Positions 1 to 12,640 of a DNA stretch of 64,000 nt are shown in pieces. The stretch lies in NCBI GenBank assembly GCA_963514095.1, contig OY741284.1:7916016-7980015 (forward strand), in the 5' to 3' direction. Under the pieces are notes generated by a model, which worked only from the letters and a program-made list of their open reading frames with translations, did not search any database and was not told the origin of the DNA. This stretch comes from Eutrigla gurnardus (Eukaryota > Chordata > Actinopteri > Perciformes > Triglidae). Position 1 is the first letter of the stretch, and each line of letters begins with the position of its first letter. The position numbers and the translations under genes were made by a program.

Positions 1-316
1 AGTGAATGCTTTACAGTAAGGTTTTATATGTGGAGGATGGATGCTTGGTTTCATCCGAGGGGAGCAAAAACAATATAACCCTGTCAAAAAATACAAAAAC
101 AATGTGTTCTCTCCGTCTGTTCTCATCCTCCGACGCCACATCGTCTTTTCCCATTGACCTTGGGTCAGCTATCTTGTTTAGCTCCGGACTGAGTTACCCT
201 GGCAACCACACGTCACCAGGACAACCACTATCCCTGATGCGCATATGTATGATGTAAAGCAACCCCGTGGCTATTTGTGGCCCGGGATGTTGTTTACACA
301 TTAAGGCGCAAATCTG

Positions 317-318
<2 letters not shown>

Positions 319-352
<34 letters not shown>
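319..352. repeat. (GT)n microsatellite
   Basis: A pure GT dinucleotide run of about 17 units, followed by an interrupted GT-rich tail to about 370. It lies in the acss3 intron. Confidence 0.95.
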
Positions 353-353
<1 letters not shown>

Positions 354-479
354 TGTGTGGGTGTGTGTGTTAGCGGCTACTCTAGTAGTTAGCTTCCCTG
401 CTGTCCTTCCGAGATCCGAAAAGCTGGAGGACTCGGTGCCGTTTCCAGCGTTTGTTTGTACATAGAAGAGGAATGTTAA

Positions 480-640
480 GAGCCTTGCAGAAGTATTCAC
501 CCCCCTTGTTTTTGGCTGTTATGTTGCATTAAAACCCGTAATTAAAATGGATTTGTTGTAAAACAAAAGAGTCAAAATTGATGAAGTGAAATGAGAAACC
601 CACTCATTGCTAAATATTTAGTGACATTTTCTATTGTATT
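480..640. repeat. possible fragment of a dispersed fish repeat
   Basis: The text from GCCTTGCAGAAGTATTCACC through a run of A-rich sequence resembles a dispersed DNA-transposon end that I recall from several fish genomes. No terminal inverted repeat or target duplication is visible, so the call rests on recalled similarity only. Confidence 0.3.
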
Positions 641-1587
641 CTGGCTCGTCGACCAGCACATTAGCTATAAGATGTTGATTTTCAGATCACTTGGTGAATA
701 CAAATCCGATGTTCACCTTCAGTTATTTTTTTTCTCCTGTTCAAAGTCATTTTAGTAATTAGTTTTTCACATTCGATGGAGGTTCCCGGGTAGAGGATGT
801 TACACGGCGTATAGCCTGTAAAGCCCTCCGAGGCAAATTTGTGATTCTGGGCTAAATAAATCAAATTGAATTCAATCTTCTTTTAGCTCCGTTTTGGTCT
901 CCACTAACTCCCAAGGGGAATACCTGGCGCTTAACAGAGTTATTGGAAACCATGTGAAAGTCTAACTGCTCCGCCTCTTATCTATCCTCTGAATTTTCAC
1001 GTGATTGTCCTTTTTTGTCCTTTATGTCACGTTTCATATTCTAAACCTGGTCAACCCCATCCCCACTCTTTAGCCAACATCCCTGATTCCCATATGGCGT
1101 TTATGTGTCTCGGTGCACCGGCCCTGCACACAGAGTGGACTGGCAGCATTATATTGTGTGTCAAACACAGTTGTTTCATCCCTTTCAGCAGGAAGTGAAC
1201 AGCAGTGAGTGTTTGAGGAGTTGCAGAGAATAGAGAGTGCCATCCCTCCCCCTCCCCAACACTCACATGCTACTAGTAATGAGCGTGGCACCGTATTGCA
1301 CATCCCACTCCTCCGAAGCATCCTCCAACACCCCTCCCCCTCCCGCGTCCCATTCATCACACTCAGGATGCCTCTCGCCGGCCAAGCTCATCTCCAACAG
1401 GTCGAAGGAAGATTGATTTGTTTGTGTACAGAGGCAACGAGAGCGTGAGGGAGGGAGAAGGAGCACAAGAGAAAGGAGAAGACAGTGGAGTAGAGGAACA
1501 CTGATACCAGTGTGGGTTTATTTTTTTTTCTGTGGGTGTGTGTGTGTGCCAAAGACTCACCACCAGTCATTCAGACACAAGCCCACG

Positions 1588-1713
<126 letters not shown>

Positions 1714-4700
1714 TCGACACCATCACAGGCGATGTGTTTCCTCCTCACTCCCCTCTAGCGTTCACTCACCTGTCTCCGCCTGCAGTCTCCCTCTCTTATC
1801 CAGCATATTTAATCACAATGTGACCAGAATAGCAGCAGTTGGACGTATTATGTCTGTCTCACCTCCAGGATATTTTCAGCCCTTAAACCCTTAAATAGAC
1901 ACTTTTCGGAGAGATTGGATGAGATTATTTTTTTTAAATAGTGATATCTTTACTTAAGAAGGGTTCATGTCGGCTTATAGAAGTAATAATATAATACAAA
2001 TGCCAGGCAATATTTTCAGGGACGTAAAATGTTTTCATAATTTTTTGATTATTTCCATTTTAGCCACGGTGTGTTGTAGAAATGGGTGTGTTAAATGTGT
2101 TAAGAAACATATTTTAATTGCATCACAGATGAGATAAACAAAAAATTATCAAACAACCTTGAATAAGGAAATTATAAATCATGAGGCCTCCCTGCATAAA
2201 TAAAGGATAAATACATTTTTATAAAATGGCAACAATGTGCAAGTTATCACATGATGCTACCTGTATTTATTAAATCAGGCTCTATTTTTTTACTTCTCTA
2301 CCATGATAACAAGCTAGACAGCTTTTTTTATGTCACTCGTATTGATATTTACGATCACTCCGATTCTTATTGTGTTTTTTATCCTGATCTGCGATTAAAT
2401 CCTATATCATCCTCTATCATCCCATCCCTTGTGTGCCGTGTTGTGATCTATAACACCTTCCTGTTGTGATCTATGACACCTTCCTGTTGTGGGCTGAGAG
2501 AGGAGCTCTCCAAACCTCTGAGTCAGCCTTTAGTAGCCGAGTGCTGCTCTTGTCAGCTCACCATCTCTCATGCAAATGTGAGGACAAAACGCTTTAGTGC
2601 AATTTAGTGGACTAATTTTCATTGAGATGGCTCTGCTTTGTAATGGATTGATTTCATGCCTGAAAGCTGCACAGCCAGTCCACTGTCTCCCTGTATGCCT
2701 TGTAAAATGTCAAGGTCCAATTATATTGTCTTTTTTCATTTGGGGGTTTTGAATTTACTCGCCCGGGGCCCGAGTCCCAGCCAGCGAGTCCTGGCTGTAA
2801 ACAGCCGGGTTTTAAACACCCCGCTCACGCCAACGCGGTTCAGCCGGCGTGTCGAGGTCTAATCGACACGCAATTCAGTAGAGCTTTAAACCGGCCCATC
2901 GGGGTCAAACCGGTTTGTATGAACCAATAATGGCTTTGTTGTTGTAAGTGGGTGAGATGATCTCATCATGGGTCGACTTGTTTATTTAAATTGTTTAATT
3001 ATTCACAACAAAGTGATTCTACACAACTTCACCAATACTAAAGTATCTGAAAATACTGACCTGGCTGGGATCTGTCTGTTATTAGACTGACCTTGAAATG
3101 CAACACTATCTTTTTTTCAGAAAGAGGGAATAGGTTTCACTATTTCTCCTTTACAGTAAGTCTTTCCCCTCTGCTTCCTTTCAGATGTCATAAACGCTGC
3201 AGTAGTGTGCTCCTGAGGGGGAAGCAAAGGGCATGATTGGTCAGCAGGGGGTCTGTCATCACCCTTTCATGACCCTGCTCCCTGACCAGGCGGGAATGGA
3301 ATAAATAAGTCCTTTTTTTTCTATCACTGATGCTGAATGCTGTCTCTGCCGACAGTGACGGGCTTTTAACCCTGCAGGGAGTGACTTACCCGCCACTGAT
3401 GACTGAGGCGAAGAGCTTCTGTAGCCGTGTGAACGTTTCTATATATCCGTATCCGTGTCCCATAGTCCCCTCAGCCTTTACCTTATCAGGTATTTCCTGA
3501 TCCGAACATCCTGCTCCTCCTTTTCCCAAGACGGGATCACATCACACTCCCTGATTCTCCCTAAAACCTGTGGAGTCTGACCAGTCGTACCAATGTTTCT
3601 CTGTGTCCTAGTTTAGTTCATTGTCGTGCACACACACACAGCGACCGCATCGTGCCAGGAGACGGTCATGTCGATGGATCATACTATTCCTCTGATTGAC
3701 GGGTGGCAGCAGTGCAAAAACAAACATGGATTTGCGGGATTTGTGAATCTTTTATGAGGAAGGAAAGACATTTGATGTGTTTGTAAGGCCTCTAGGATGG
3801 AGACGGAGTGTTTTGATGGATGTAAACAGAAACTTTGTTTGCAAGAAAACTCAAACTTTACACAAGTTAACACGTTGTCGGGTCAGATTGGTGGCCAGGT
3901 TCTCTCTCCTGATGGGCGTGAAGTCCTCTGTCGCTGCAGCTCTCTGTCAAGATTTAATGAGGAGTCTGAGATGCATTTTTCGCTCCTCACCGTTGCACCG
4001 ACTGAGCTGCCATTTGCATAGCAGCGCTGCTGGCTTGTATGTCTTGCCGTTGGCCTTCGCCCCTTATGGAAGACAAGTCACTCCTGCCGTCAGTGACTGC
4101 ATATTTTAGTGGTGGAAACCGTATACATTGTGCAGTTTGCATATTAACAGTGGAGAAATGCCACGATACAGAGACTCGAGCACAAAACATGACAGGAACT
4201 GCGTATGGAGTATATGATTTGCTTACCTTTAGGAGAAGCTTGTGCATGTTGGATGAGAAGAATTAACCATTGCCTTTTATTTTTAACTGTACTGCTGGTT
4301 CCTGAAATGTATTCACATCTGATAGAGCAGCCAATGCGGCTCTCAGTCCTGTCTTTAAGGTTAATAATCCATAACACATGCCTGTTAGTTGAGACATAAC
4401 TTAAGTAAAGCTATAACTTTTGTCATATTTGCTCAAACTGTCACTTTGTCCTGACAGTGGGTGCGTGAAACCGAAGTTTCTCCCGTTACGACAACCAATC
4501 AGAGCTGAGAAGCGTCTAACGTAGCTGTCAATCACCGCCGGTGAACTCGATCAGACTGTCAAACTGTGTTCCCGTTTTTACCCATTTCTCACACCGTCGG
4601 CTCATATGACAAATATTACAAAAAGTTGTTTTTATTAACTGTAGCTTTACGTTAAACTCACAAGCTTGACAGACGGGAGAAAGCGTTCAGCTGCGTCTTT

Positions 4701-5199
4701 GTTTTTGTATTTCCAGCAGGAAACCGACGTCAGTGGGGGGAAAAAAGGCAGAAGTGTTCCTTCAGGCGGAGTTTTCAAATTTAATTTGATCACAGAAGGC
4801 AGATGCTGATCGTGGGCTGTTCTGCTGCGGTGTGATTTCTGATGTAATCTCGCTTACTGAGCCGGATCAATTCTGTTATTCCTTCTCTGGGTGGGCTAAT
4901 GGGCTGACAGACAGGAGAGCCTTCTGTATGTGGAGCACAGTGGGGCGGCAGAGTCGAGGAGAGCCCATAGGAGCTGTCATAGTTCTGCAAAATGTAGGTT
5001 AACGCCGCTCACCGAGGCAAAGCACCTCAACACCACACCAGCTCCTCTGATCGGCCCGGCACTAGAAGGTTTAGAGTTTCCGCTGAAAGCAGAAAATCCC
5101 CAAAAACCGGATGAGCTGGTGTGAAAACCGTGGCGTCACACTACATAGATCCAGAGACGGAAACTTTCTGACTTTCTTTTTCTGTCTCTCTCTCATCAG

Positions 5200-5295
5200 A
5201 AACGGGCTCAGCCATCACCTCCTCATGCATCGGCCTGGGGAACTCACTCACGCCACCTGCAGGCCAGGCTGGCAAACCTGTTCCAGGTTACAATG
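5200..5295 (+). CDS. acss3: acss3 exon, adenylation core (TG of TETG)
   Basis: The exon follows the acceptor TCTCATCAG and ends before GTGAGT. The first two bases complete a Glu codon begun upstream; then 31 codons read TGSAITSSCIGLGNS, TPPAGQAGKPVPGYN. With that Glu it restores the TETG motif that contacts the adenylate in this family. It ends one base into a Val codon completed by the next exon. Confidence 0.92.
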
Positions 5296-5501
5296 GTGAG
5301 TCACATCCCAGCAATTATCTTCACTTTCTGCTCATTGTTTGATTGCCAGAATTGCCTTTTAAATACAAATAATATAAAACAGAAATGCAACTGCTTGTAT
5401 TTCCCTGCAGAGCATTTCATATTTTTGGCTCCCTTCAGTTTGCCAGTGGGTGATGAACCACCTCTGAATATATAAATTGCATGCTTTTCTCTTTTCACTA
5501 G

Positions 5502-5565
5502 TCAAGGTGATCGATGATGACATGCAGGAGGTGACGCCGAGAACCCTGGGAAATATTGTGGTGAG
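5502..5565 (+). CDS. acss3: acss3 exon
   Basis: Preceded by TTTTCACTAG and followed by GTAAGC. It reads KVIDDDMQEVTPRTLGNIVV after a split Val, and its last two bases begin an Arg codon. It covers the end of the large N-terminal domain, approaching the hinge. The next intron (5566-6165) holds an unconserved open frame at 5722-6000 with nothing recognisable. Confidence 0.9.
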
Positions 5566-6165
5566 GTAAGCTGAGTGCTCGCAGCTCTGTCAGTGTGCTT
5601 TTACCTTTTTTCTTCTGTCACTCACACGTGCAGTCACCTTTAACAATGTGACGGACAGCGCTCTAATCAAATTCAGACATTCATTTTAATAATTCACGCT
5701 GCAGCTCGCATCTGCCAGTTTATGTTCGAGAGCTGCCGCTACAAAGTGGACTTCATCAAAGCCCACCCCTTCGCCCTTTGTGCTGCCTTATCTTCCATCC
5801 TGCTACTTGTCTGTTATCACTCGCCAACTCCGTTTCCCCGTTTCCCTGACTCGGCGCCAACACGGGGGATTTCCAAGGAATTCACATGTTCACTGCAGAC
5901 GGGGATGACCACAGGTGGCGCTGTGGAGACGGGGACAGCTGTGTTACTGTGTCATGTGTCATGGTTGGAAGCCCTCACCAGTGTGACGGGCAGTTACTGA
6001 GTTAGGATATCATTTCTCTCATAATATTGGTTAATATTTAAAGAGCGTGTGAATTTTTGCTGCAGTCATAAAAAGCCGGAATCACGCTTTTCCTCATTTG
6101 TATAGTTATGGTAGAAACATAAAGAGGAGTATTTGAATGTCACTAAACATCACTTTTCCCTTCAG

Positions 6166-6247
6166 ACTACCTTTACCACCTGGTGCAGCGTTGTCGCTGT
6201 GGCAGAACCGGGATCTGTTCAAGGAGATCTACTTCACTAAGTTCCAA
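6166..6247 (+). CDS. acss3: acss3 exon
   Basis: Preceded by TTCCCTTCAG and followed by GTAAGA. One base completes Arg; then 27 codons begin LPLPPGAALSLWQNRDLF and end at a codon boundary (FTKFQ). It joins directly to the next exon to form KFQGYYDTMDAG, the expected acyl-CoA synthetase sequence. Confidence 0.92.
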
Positions 6248-6514
6248 GTAAGACAAGTCATCAGTCCCTCGAATTTGGATATTTATTGGTAATGAAATAA
6301 TAATAATAAAGAACAATTGTGTTTGTTGGAAGTTCTGTCCTTTTTATGACACTGCATCAATAATGCAGTAGTGGGGAGTGAGTATGTGGTAAAAGGTGGC
6401 CCCCTAGTGTTGAAATGATTAATTACACAGCACCTTGGCTTTTTGCAACCATAGAGAGACCTTATAAATAAAAATGTAGTCATATTCTCTCCTTCGTTGG
6501 TGTTCCTCCATCAG

Positions 6515-6637
6515 GGTTATTACGACACCATGGATGCGGGTTTTGTGGATGAGGCGGGTTTCCTTTACATCATGTCCCGGTCTGATGATGTCATCAACGT
6601 GGCAGGTCACAGGCTGTCAGCCGGAGCGTTGGAAGAG
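6515..6637 (+). CDS. acss3: acss3 exon with hinge motif
   Basis: Exactly 41 codons between CTCCATCAG and GTAGGA. It contains GYYDTMDAGFVDE and SRSDDVINVAGHRLSAG. In acyl-CoA synthetases this stretch carries the Asp that holds the ribose of ATP and the hinge on which the small C-terminal domain rotates between the adenylation and thioesterification states. Confidence 0.95.
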
Positions 6638-6729
6638 GTAGGAGAGTGATTTCAGGGCACGTCACGGGAAGGTTTCCCCCCACTCTTCTTCGTGGTGTTG
6701 TGATGCATGATCATGTGTGTGTGTTGCAG

Positions 6730-6829
6730 TCCGTTCTGCAGCACCCTGCAGTGGGGGACTGTGCTGTGGTGGGTCTAGAGGACACTCTGAAGGGTGTCGT
6801 CCCCTTGGCCCTGTGTGTACTCAAGAATG
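6730..6829 (+). CDS. acss3: acss3 exon
   Basis: Preceded by GTGTTGCAG and followed by GTGAGG. It reads SVLQHPAVGDCAVVGLEDTL then KGVVPLALCVLKN, and ends one base into a Gly codon. It is part of the C-terminal lid domain. Confidence 0.93.
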
Positions 6830-7007
6830 GTGAGGCATGCCCGGAGAAATTTTGAATATTTACTCAATGTGACTTCTTGGTAGCACATCCGTTTTTTTGG
6901 TGATTCATCCTCCTTTACGTTCATGAAGTAAAATTGCCCACAAAATCCAAGACCATAACCCAAATTAAATTCCTGATGATGTTTGCATCTTGCACTCTGT
7001 GTCTCAG

Positions 7008-7183
7008 GCGTGCAGAAAAACGAAGAGGAGATCATAAAGGAGATGGTGAAGCTTGTGAGAGACACCATCGGACCAGTGGCCGCCTTTAGGAAAGTGCTTT
7101 TTGTCAAAGGGTTGCCAAAGACGCGCTCTGGCAAGATCCCCCGCTCCTCTTTAGCTAACCTGGTCAACGGCAAGCCTTACAAG
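7008..7183 (+). CDS. acss3: acss3 exon with catalytic lysine
   Basis: Preceded by TGTCTCAG and followed by GTATGA. Two bases complete Gly; then 58 codons. It includes IGPVAAFRKVLFVKGLPKTR followed by SGKIPRSSLANLVNGKPYK. The Lys codon of SGK at 7133-7135 is the invariant adenylation lysine of the family, also known as a site of inhibitory acylation. The splice after PYK leads into the 4.9 kb satellite intron. Confidence 0.95.
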
Positions 7184-10100
7184 GTATGATGCAACCAGTG
7201 AACTAGTATGAATGTTAACCATGGCCGTTGGATGAGTTCAAAAGAAAATGGCACTCTGAACTGTGCATTGACCGTAGAAAGAGAATGCGATACGCTGCAA
7301 TAGGAAGGCTTCACGTAAAAATGGCCAAAACTCCACTCTCACTCAGTTTTTATGGGTATACTATACTGTGGCTTTTCTAAGACTAGTAATACTATATTAT
7401 AATATAATACTAATTTAAAATATTATAAGAAAATGTTTAATTACACATTTGTATGAAATAATATACTATGTCTTTTCTCACAGAATGTTTTATGGCATGC
7501 CATGCTTTGCCATTTTTATGGAATTCTATACTATTAGTTTGTAATTTTGTATTGAAAGCTATACGATAACTACAACAGTTTTATTACATGCTTGACATAC
7601 GATACGAGGGATTTTTGTGACTGTGAACCAGCAGTTTTTATGACTTTTTATTAATTTTTCATGAATTTTGTTAGCTGCCCTTTTCCGTGAATTTTCGACA
7701 TGCTACAGTATGACTTTTTTTTCCTCAAAAATGTGACCATGGCTTTGTATGACTGTTTTGGACTCACTACACTCAGACTTAACGCGACAAGCGAAACCAG
7801 CAGTTTTTAATCATTTTTAATCATTTTTCTCGAATTTTGTTAGCTGCCCTTTTCCGTGAATTTTCGACATGCTATAGTATGACTTTTTTTTCCCTCAAAA
7901 ATTTGACCATGGCTTTTTATGACCGTTTTGGACTCACTACACTCAAAATTTATGCGACAAGCGAAACCAGCAGTTTTCATGACTTTTTAATCATTTTTAA
8001 TCATTTTTCATGAATTTTGTTAGCTGCCCTTTTCCGTGAATTTTCGACATGCTATAGTATGACTTTTTTTTTCCCCTCAAAAATTTGACCAAGGCTTTTT
8101 ATGACTGTTTTGGACTGACTACACTCAGACTAGGCGCAACAAGCGATACGAGTGATTTTTATGACTTTTTATTAATTTTTAATGAATTAACTCGGCTGCC
8201 ATTTTTCGTGAATTTTCAACATGCTATAGTATGACTTTTTTTTTCCCCTCAAAAATTTGACCATGGCTTTTTATGACTGTTTTGGACTCACTACACTCAG
8301 ACTATGCTTGACGTACGATATAAGGGATTTTAATGACTTTTTAATATTTCTTTACAATATTTTCTGAATTTTGTCAGGTGCCCTTTTTTGTGAATTGTCG
8401 ACATGCTATAGTATGACTTTTTTTTTCCTCAAAAATTTGACCATGGCTTTTTATGACCGTTTTGGACTCACGACACTCAGACTTGACGCGACAAGCGAAA
8501 CCAGCAGTTTTTATGACTTTTTAATCATTTTTCATGAATTTTGTTAGCTGCCCTTTTCCGTGAATTTTCGACATGCTATAGTATGACTTTTTTTTTTTCC
8601 TCAAAAATGTGACCATGGCTTTTTATGACTGTTTTGTACTCACTACACTCAGACTTAACGCGACAAGCGAAACCAGCAGTTTTTATGACTTTTTAATCAT
8701 TTTTCATGAATTTTGTTAGCTGCCCTTTTCCGTGAATTTTCGACATGCTATAGTATGACTTTTTTTTTTTCCTCAAAAATGTGACCATGGCTTTTTATGA
8801 CTGTTTTGGACTCACTACACTCAGACTTAACGCGACAAGCGAAACCAGAAGTTTTTATGACTTTTTAATCCTTTTTATTAATTTTTCATGAATTTTGTTA
8901 GCTGCCCTTTTCCGTGAATTTTCGACATGCTACAGTATGACTTTTTTTTCCTCAAAAATGTGACCATGGCTTTGTATGACTGTTTTGGACTCACTACACT
9001 CAGACTTAACGCGACAAGCGAAACCAGCAGTTTTTAATCATTTTTAATCATTTTTCTCGAATTTTGTTAGCTGCCCTTTTCCGTGAATTTTCGACATGCT
9101 ATAGTATGACTTTTTTTTCCCTCAAAAATTTGACCATGGCTTTTTATGACCGTTTTGGACTCACTACACTCAAAATTGATGCGACAAGCGAAACCAGCAG
9201 TTTTCATGACTTTTTAATCATTTTTAATCATTTTTCATGAATTTTGTTAGCTGCCCTTTTCCGTGAATTTTCGACATGCTATAGTATGACTTTTTTTTTC
9301 CCCTCAAAAATTTGACCAAGGCTTTTTATGACTGTTTTGGACTGACTACACTCAGACTAGGCGCAACAAGCGATACGAGTGATTTTTATGACTTTTTATT
9401 AATTTTTAATGAATTAACTCGGCTGCCATTTTTCGTGAATTTTCAACATGCTATAGTATGACTTTTTTTTTCCCCTCAAAAATTTGACCATGGCTTTTTA
9501 TGACTGTTTTGCACTCACTACACTCAGACTATGCTTGACGTACGATATAAGGGATTTTAATGACTTTTTAATATTTCTTTACAATATTTTCTGAATTTTG
9601 TCAGGTGCCCTTTTTTGTGAATTGTCGACATGCTATAGTATGACTTTTTTTTTCCTCAAAAATTTGACCATGGCTTTTTATGACCGTTTTGGACTCACGA
9701 CACTCAGACTTGACGCGACAAGCGAAACCAGCAGTTTTTATGACTTTTTAATCATTTTTCATGAATTTTGTTAGCTGCCCTTTTCCGTGAATTTTCGACA
9801 TGCTATAGTATGACTTTTTTTTTTTCCTCAAAAATGTGACCATGGCTTTTTATGACTGTTTTGGACTCACTACACTCAGACTTAACGCGACAAGCGAAAC
9901 CAGCAGTTTTTAATCATTTTTAATCATTTTTCTCGAATTTTGTTAGCTGCCCTTTTCCGTGAATTTTCGACATGCTATAGTATGATTTTTTTTTCCCTCA
10001 AAAATTTGACCATGGCTTTTTATGACCGTTTTGGACTCACGACACTCAGACTTGACGCGACAAGCGAAACCAGCAGTTTTTATGACTTTTTAATCATTTT

Positions 10101-12123
10101 TCATGAATTTTGTTAGCTGCCCTTTTCCGTGAATTTTCGACATGCTATAGTATGACTTTTTTTTTCCCCTCAAAAATTTGACCAAGGCTTTTTATGACTG
10201 TTTTGGACTGACTACACTCAGACTAGGCGCAACAAGCGATACGAGTGATTTTTATGACTTTTTATTAATTTTTAATGAATTAACTCGGCTGCCATTTTTC
10301 GTGAATTTTCAACATGCTATAGTATGACTTTTTTTTTCCCCTCAAAAATTTGACCATGGCTTTTTATGACTGTTTTGCACTCACTACACTCAGACTATGC
10401 TTGACGTACGATATAAGGGATTTTAATGACTTTTTAATATTTCTTTACAATATTTTCTGAATTTTGTCAAGTGCCCTTTTTTGTGAATTGTCGACATGCT
10501 ATAGTATGACTTTTTTTTTCCTCAAAAATTTGACCATGGCTTTTTATGACTGTTTTGGACTCACGACACTCAGACTTGACGCGACAAGCGAAACCAGCAG
10601 TTTTTATGACTTTTTAATCATTTTTCATGAATTTTGTTAGCTGCCCTTTTCCGTGAATTTTCGACATGCTATAGTATGACTTTTTTTTTTTCCTCAAAAA
10701 TGTGACCATGGCTTTTTATGACTGTTTTGGACTCACTACACTCAGACTTAACGCGACAAGCGAAACCAGCAGTTTTTAATCATTTTTAATCATTTTTCTC
10801 GAATTTTGTTAGCTGCCCTTTTCCGTGAATTTTCGACATGCTATAGTATGACTTTTTTTTCCCTCAAAAATTTGACCATGGCTTTTTATGACCGTTTTGG
10901 ACTCACTACACTCAGACTTGATGCGACAAGCGAAACCAGCAGTTTTTATGACTTTTTAATCATTTTTAATCATTTTTCATGAATTTTGTTAGCTGCCCTT
11001 TTCCGTGAATTTTCGACATGCTATAGTATGACTTTTTTTTTCCCCTCAAAAATTTGACCAAGGCTTTTTATGACTGTTTTGGACTGACTACACTCAGACT
11101 AGGCGCAACAAGCGATACGAGTGATTTTTATGACTTTTTATCAATTTTTAATATATTAACTCGGCTGCCATTTTTCGTGAATTTTCAACATGCTATAGTA
11201 TGACTTTTTTTTTCCCCTCAAAAATTTGACCATGGCTTTTCATGACTGTTTTGGACTCACTACACTCAGACTATGCTTGACGTACGATATAAGGGATTTT
11301 AATGACTTTTTAATATTTCTTTACAATATTTTCTGAATTTTGTCAGGTGCCCTTTTTTGTGAATTGTCGACATGCTATAGTATGACTTTTTTTTTCCTCA
11401 AAAATTTGACCATGGCTTTTTATGACCGTTTTGGACTCACGACACTCAGACTTGACGCGACAAGCGAAACCAGCAGTTTTTATGACTTTTTAATCATTTT
11501 TCATGAATTTTGTTAGCTGCCCTTTTCCGTGAATTTTCGACATGCTATAGTATGACTTTTTTTTTTTCCTCAAAAATGTGACCATGGCTTTTTATGACTG
11601 TTTTGGACTCACTACACTCAGACTTAACGCGACAAGCGAAACCAGCAGTTTTTAATCATTTTTAATCATTTTTCTCGAATTTTGTTAGCTGCCCTTTTCC
11701 GTGAATTTTCGACATGCTATAGTATGATTTTTTTTTCCCTCAAAAATTTGACCATGGCTTTTTATGACCGTTTTGGACTCACTACACTCAGACTTGATGC
11801 GACAAGCGAAACCAGCAGTTTTTATGACTTTTTAATCATTTTTAATAATTTTTCATGAATTTTGTTGGCTGCCCTTTTCTGTGAATTTTCGACATGCTCA
11901 GACTTGGCGCAACAAGCGATACGAGCGATTTTTATGACTTTTTAATAATTTTTCATGAATTAACTCGGCTGCCATTTTTCGTGAATTTTCAACATGCCAT
12001 AGTATGACTTTTTTTTCTCAAAAAATTTGACTGGCTTTTTATGGCTGTTCTGGACTTTGGATGATTGTTTTAATTAGCTTTATTATCTGAGCAAAATCAC
12101 AAAGGATTTGTTTTCCTTCACAG
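7184..12123 (+). other. acss3 last intron, mostly satellite
   Basis: This 4,940-bp intron has the donor GTATGA and the acceptor CTTCACAG. About nine tenths of it is the tandem array at 7585-12058. The first 400 bp is ordinary AT-rich sequence, with degenerate relatives of the monomer from about 7330. Both splice joins keep the reading frame, so the gene appears intact despite the array. Confidence 0.88.
7585..12058. repeat. ~175-bp satellite array with higher-order structure
   Basis: About 26 head-to-tail AT-rich monomers. Using the conserved GACATGCTATAGTATGA block as a landmark, copies start at 7697, 7866, 8046, 8218, 8400, 8570, 8742, 8924, 9093, 9273, 9445, 9627, 9797, 9969, 10139, 10311, 10493, 10663, 10835, 11015, 11187, 11369, 11539, 11711, 11891 and 11991. 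Spacing is 169-183 bp, apart from a final truncated unit of about 100 bp. Distinct monomer types recur in fixed order: one marked ACTAGGCGCAACAAGCGATA, the next marked TGACGTACGATATAAGGG. The marked pair recurs after about 1227, 866 and 876 bp, giving one seven-monomer and two five-monomer higher-order units, with a third five-monomer unit broken by the truncation. No open frame in it looks coding. Confidence 0.96.
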
Positions 12124-12207
12124 ATAACTCCAACCATTGAGGACCCAGACGTGTTCAAAGACATCGAGAGGCAGGTAGAAAAAGCCCTGGGACCTCGCGG
12201 AGCCTGA
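12124..12207 (+). CDS. acss3: acss3 last coding exon
   Basis: Preceded by TTTTCCTTCACAG. It reads ITPTIEDPDVFKDIERQVEK, then ALGPRGA, then the TGA stop at 12205-12207. It matches the short C-terminal tail expected after GKPYK. The join from the exon ending at 7183 is in phase 0. Confidence 0.93.
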   Translation: MTPTIEDPDVFKDIERQVEKALGPRGA

Positions 12208-12640
12208 ACGTTTATTGGATAATAAAGAAAAATGAGGTTGGATACATTTTGGCAACACAAACCCTCTTGGCAAGCATGGCCATGCCGTGCACTGGGGGGT
12301 ATTGGACTCTTGGAAGTATTATACATTTGTCATTATTCTGAAGGTAGACATCATTTCCAGCAACCTTTACTCTGTGCTAAGTGTTAATGTCTGATATTAA
12401 GTCTATTTGTATAATCTGAATAATAATCTAAAACCCTTACTGTCCTACAGGCTTTTTCATAATTAATCAGCAGAGGCAAGGTACAGTGCTTTTAAGTCTA
12501 AAATGATGCCCTTGAGCTGTAAACATTTTGAATTCTAAAGAACAAATAATGTAGAACACTTATTCACTGACAGTATTTTCTTTAATTGACAATGAAAATT
12601 TGCTTGCTCACCACTTAGTTTTGATCAAAGTACAAGAAGT

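Larger units (their letters stand above)
5200..12207 (+). other. acss3: acss3 gene, 3' part (seven exons)
   Basis: This span is the 3' part of the gene for acyl-CoA synthetase short-chain family member 3. The enzyme is recalled as a mitochondrial AMP-forming ligase that activates propionate and acetate to acyl-CoA through an acyl-adenylate. Seven exons with consensus GT-AG borders join in a single frame (96, 64, 82, 123, 100, 176 and 84 nt) to give about 240 C-terminal residues; the human protein is about 686. The order of ANL-family motifs is correct: TG completing TETG, GYYDTMDAG, SRSDDVINVAGHR and PKTRSGKIPRS. The upstream exon supplying the G of the Glu codon, and everything before it, was not found in 1-5199, so it lies before the window. 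Paralogues ACSS1 and ACSS2 are the alternatives, but the wording and the ppfia2 neighbour favour ACSS3. Confidence 0.93.

Noticed and set aside
5722..6000. 92-codon open frame between two acss3 exons
   Set aside because: It sits in a 600-bp intron, does not fit the acss3 protein, and the flanking exons already join in phase.
7585..12058. CRISPR-like regular repeats
   Set aside because: The units are long, AT-rich and contiguous, with no short conserved repeat separated by unique spacers and no cas genes; this is a eukaryotic satellite.
12221..12226. AATAAA 14 nt after the acss3 stop as the main poly(A) signal
   Set aside because: It would leave almost no 3' UTR; the cluster at 12641-12671 is more plausible.
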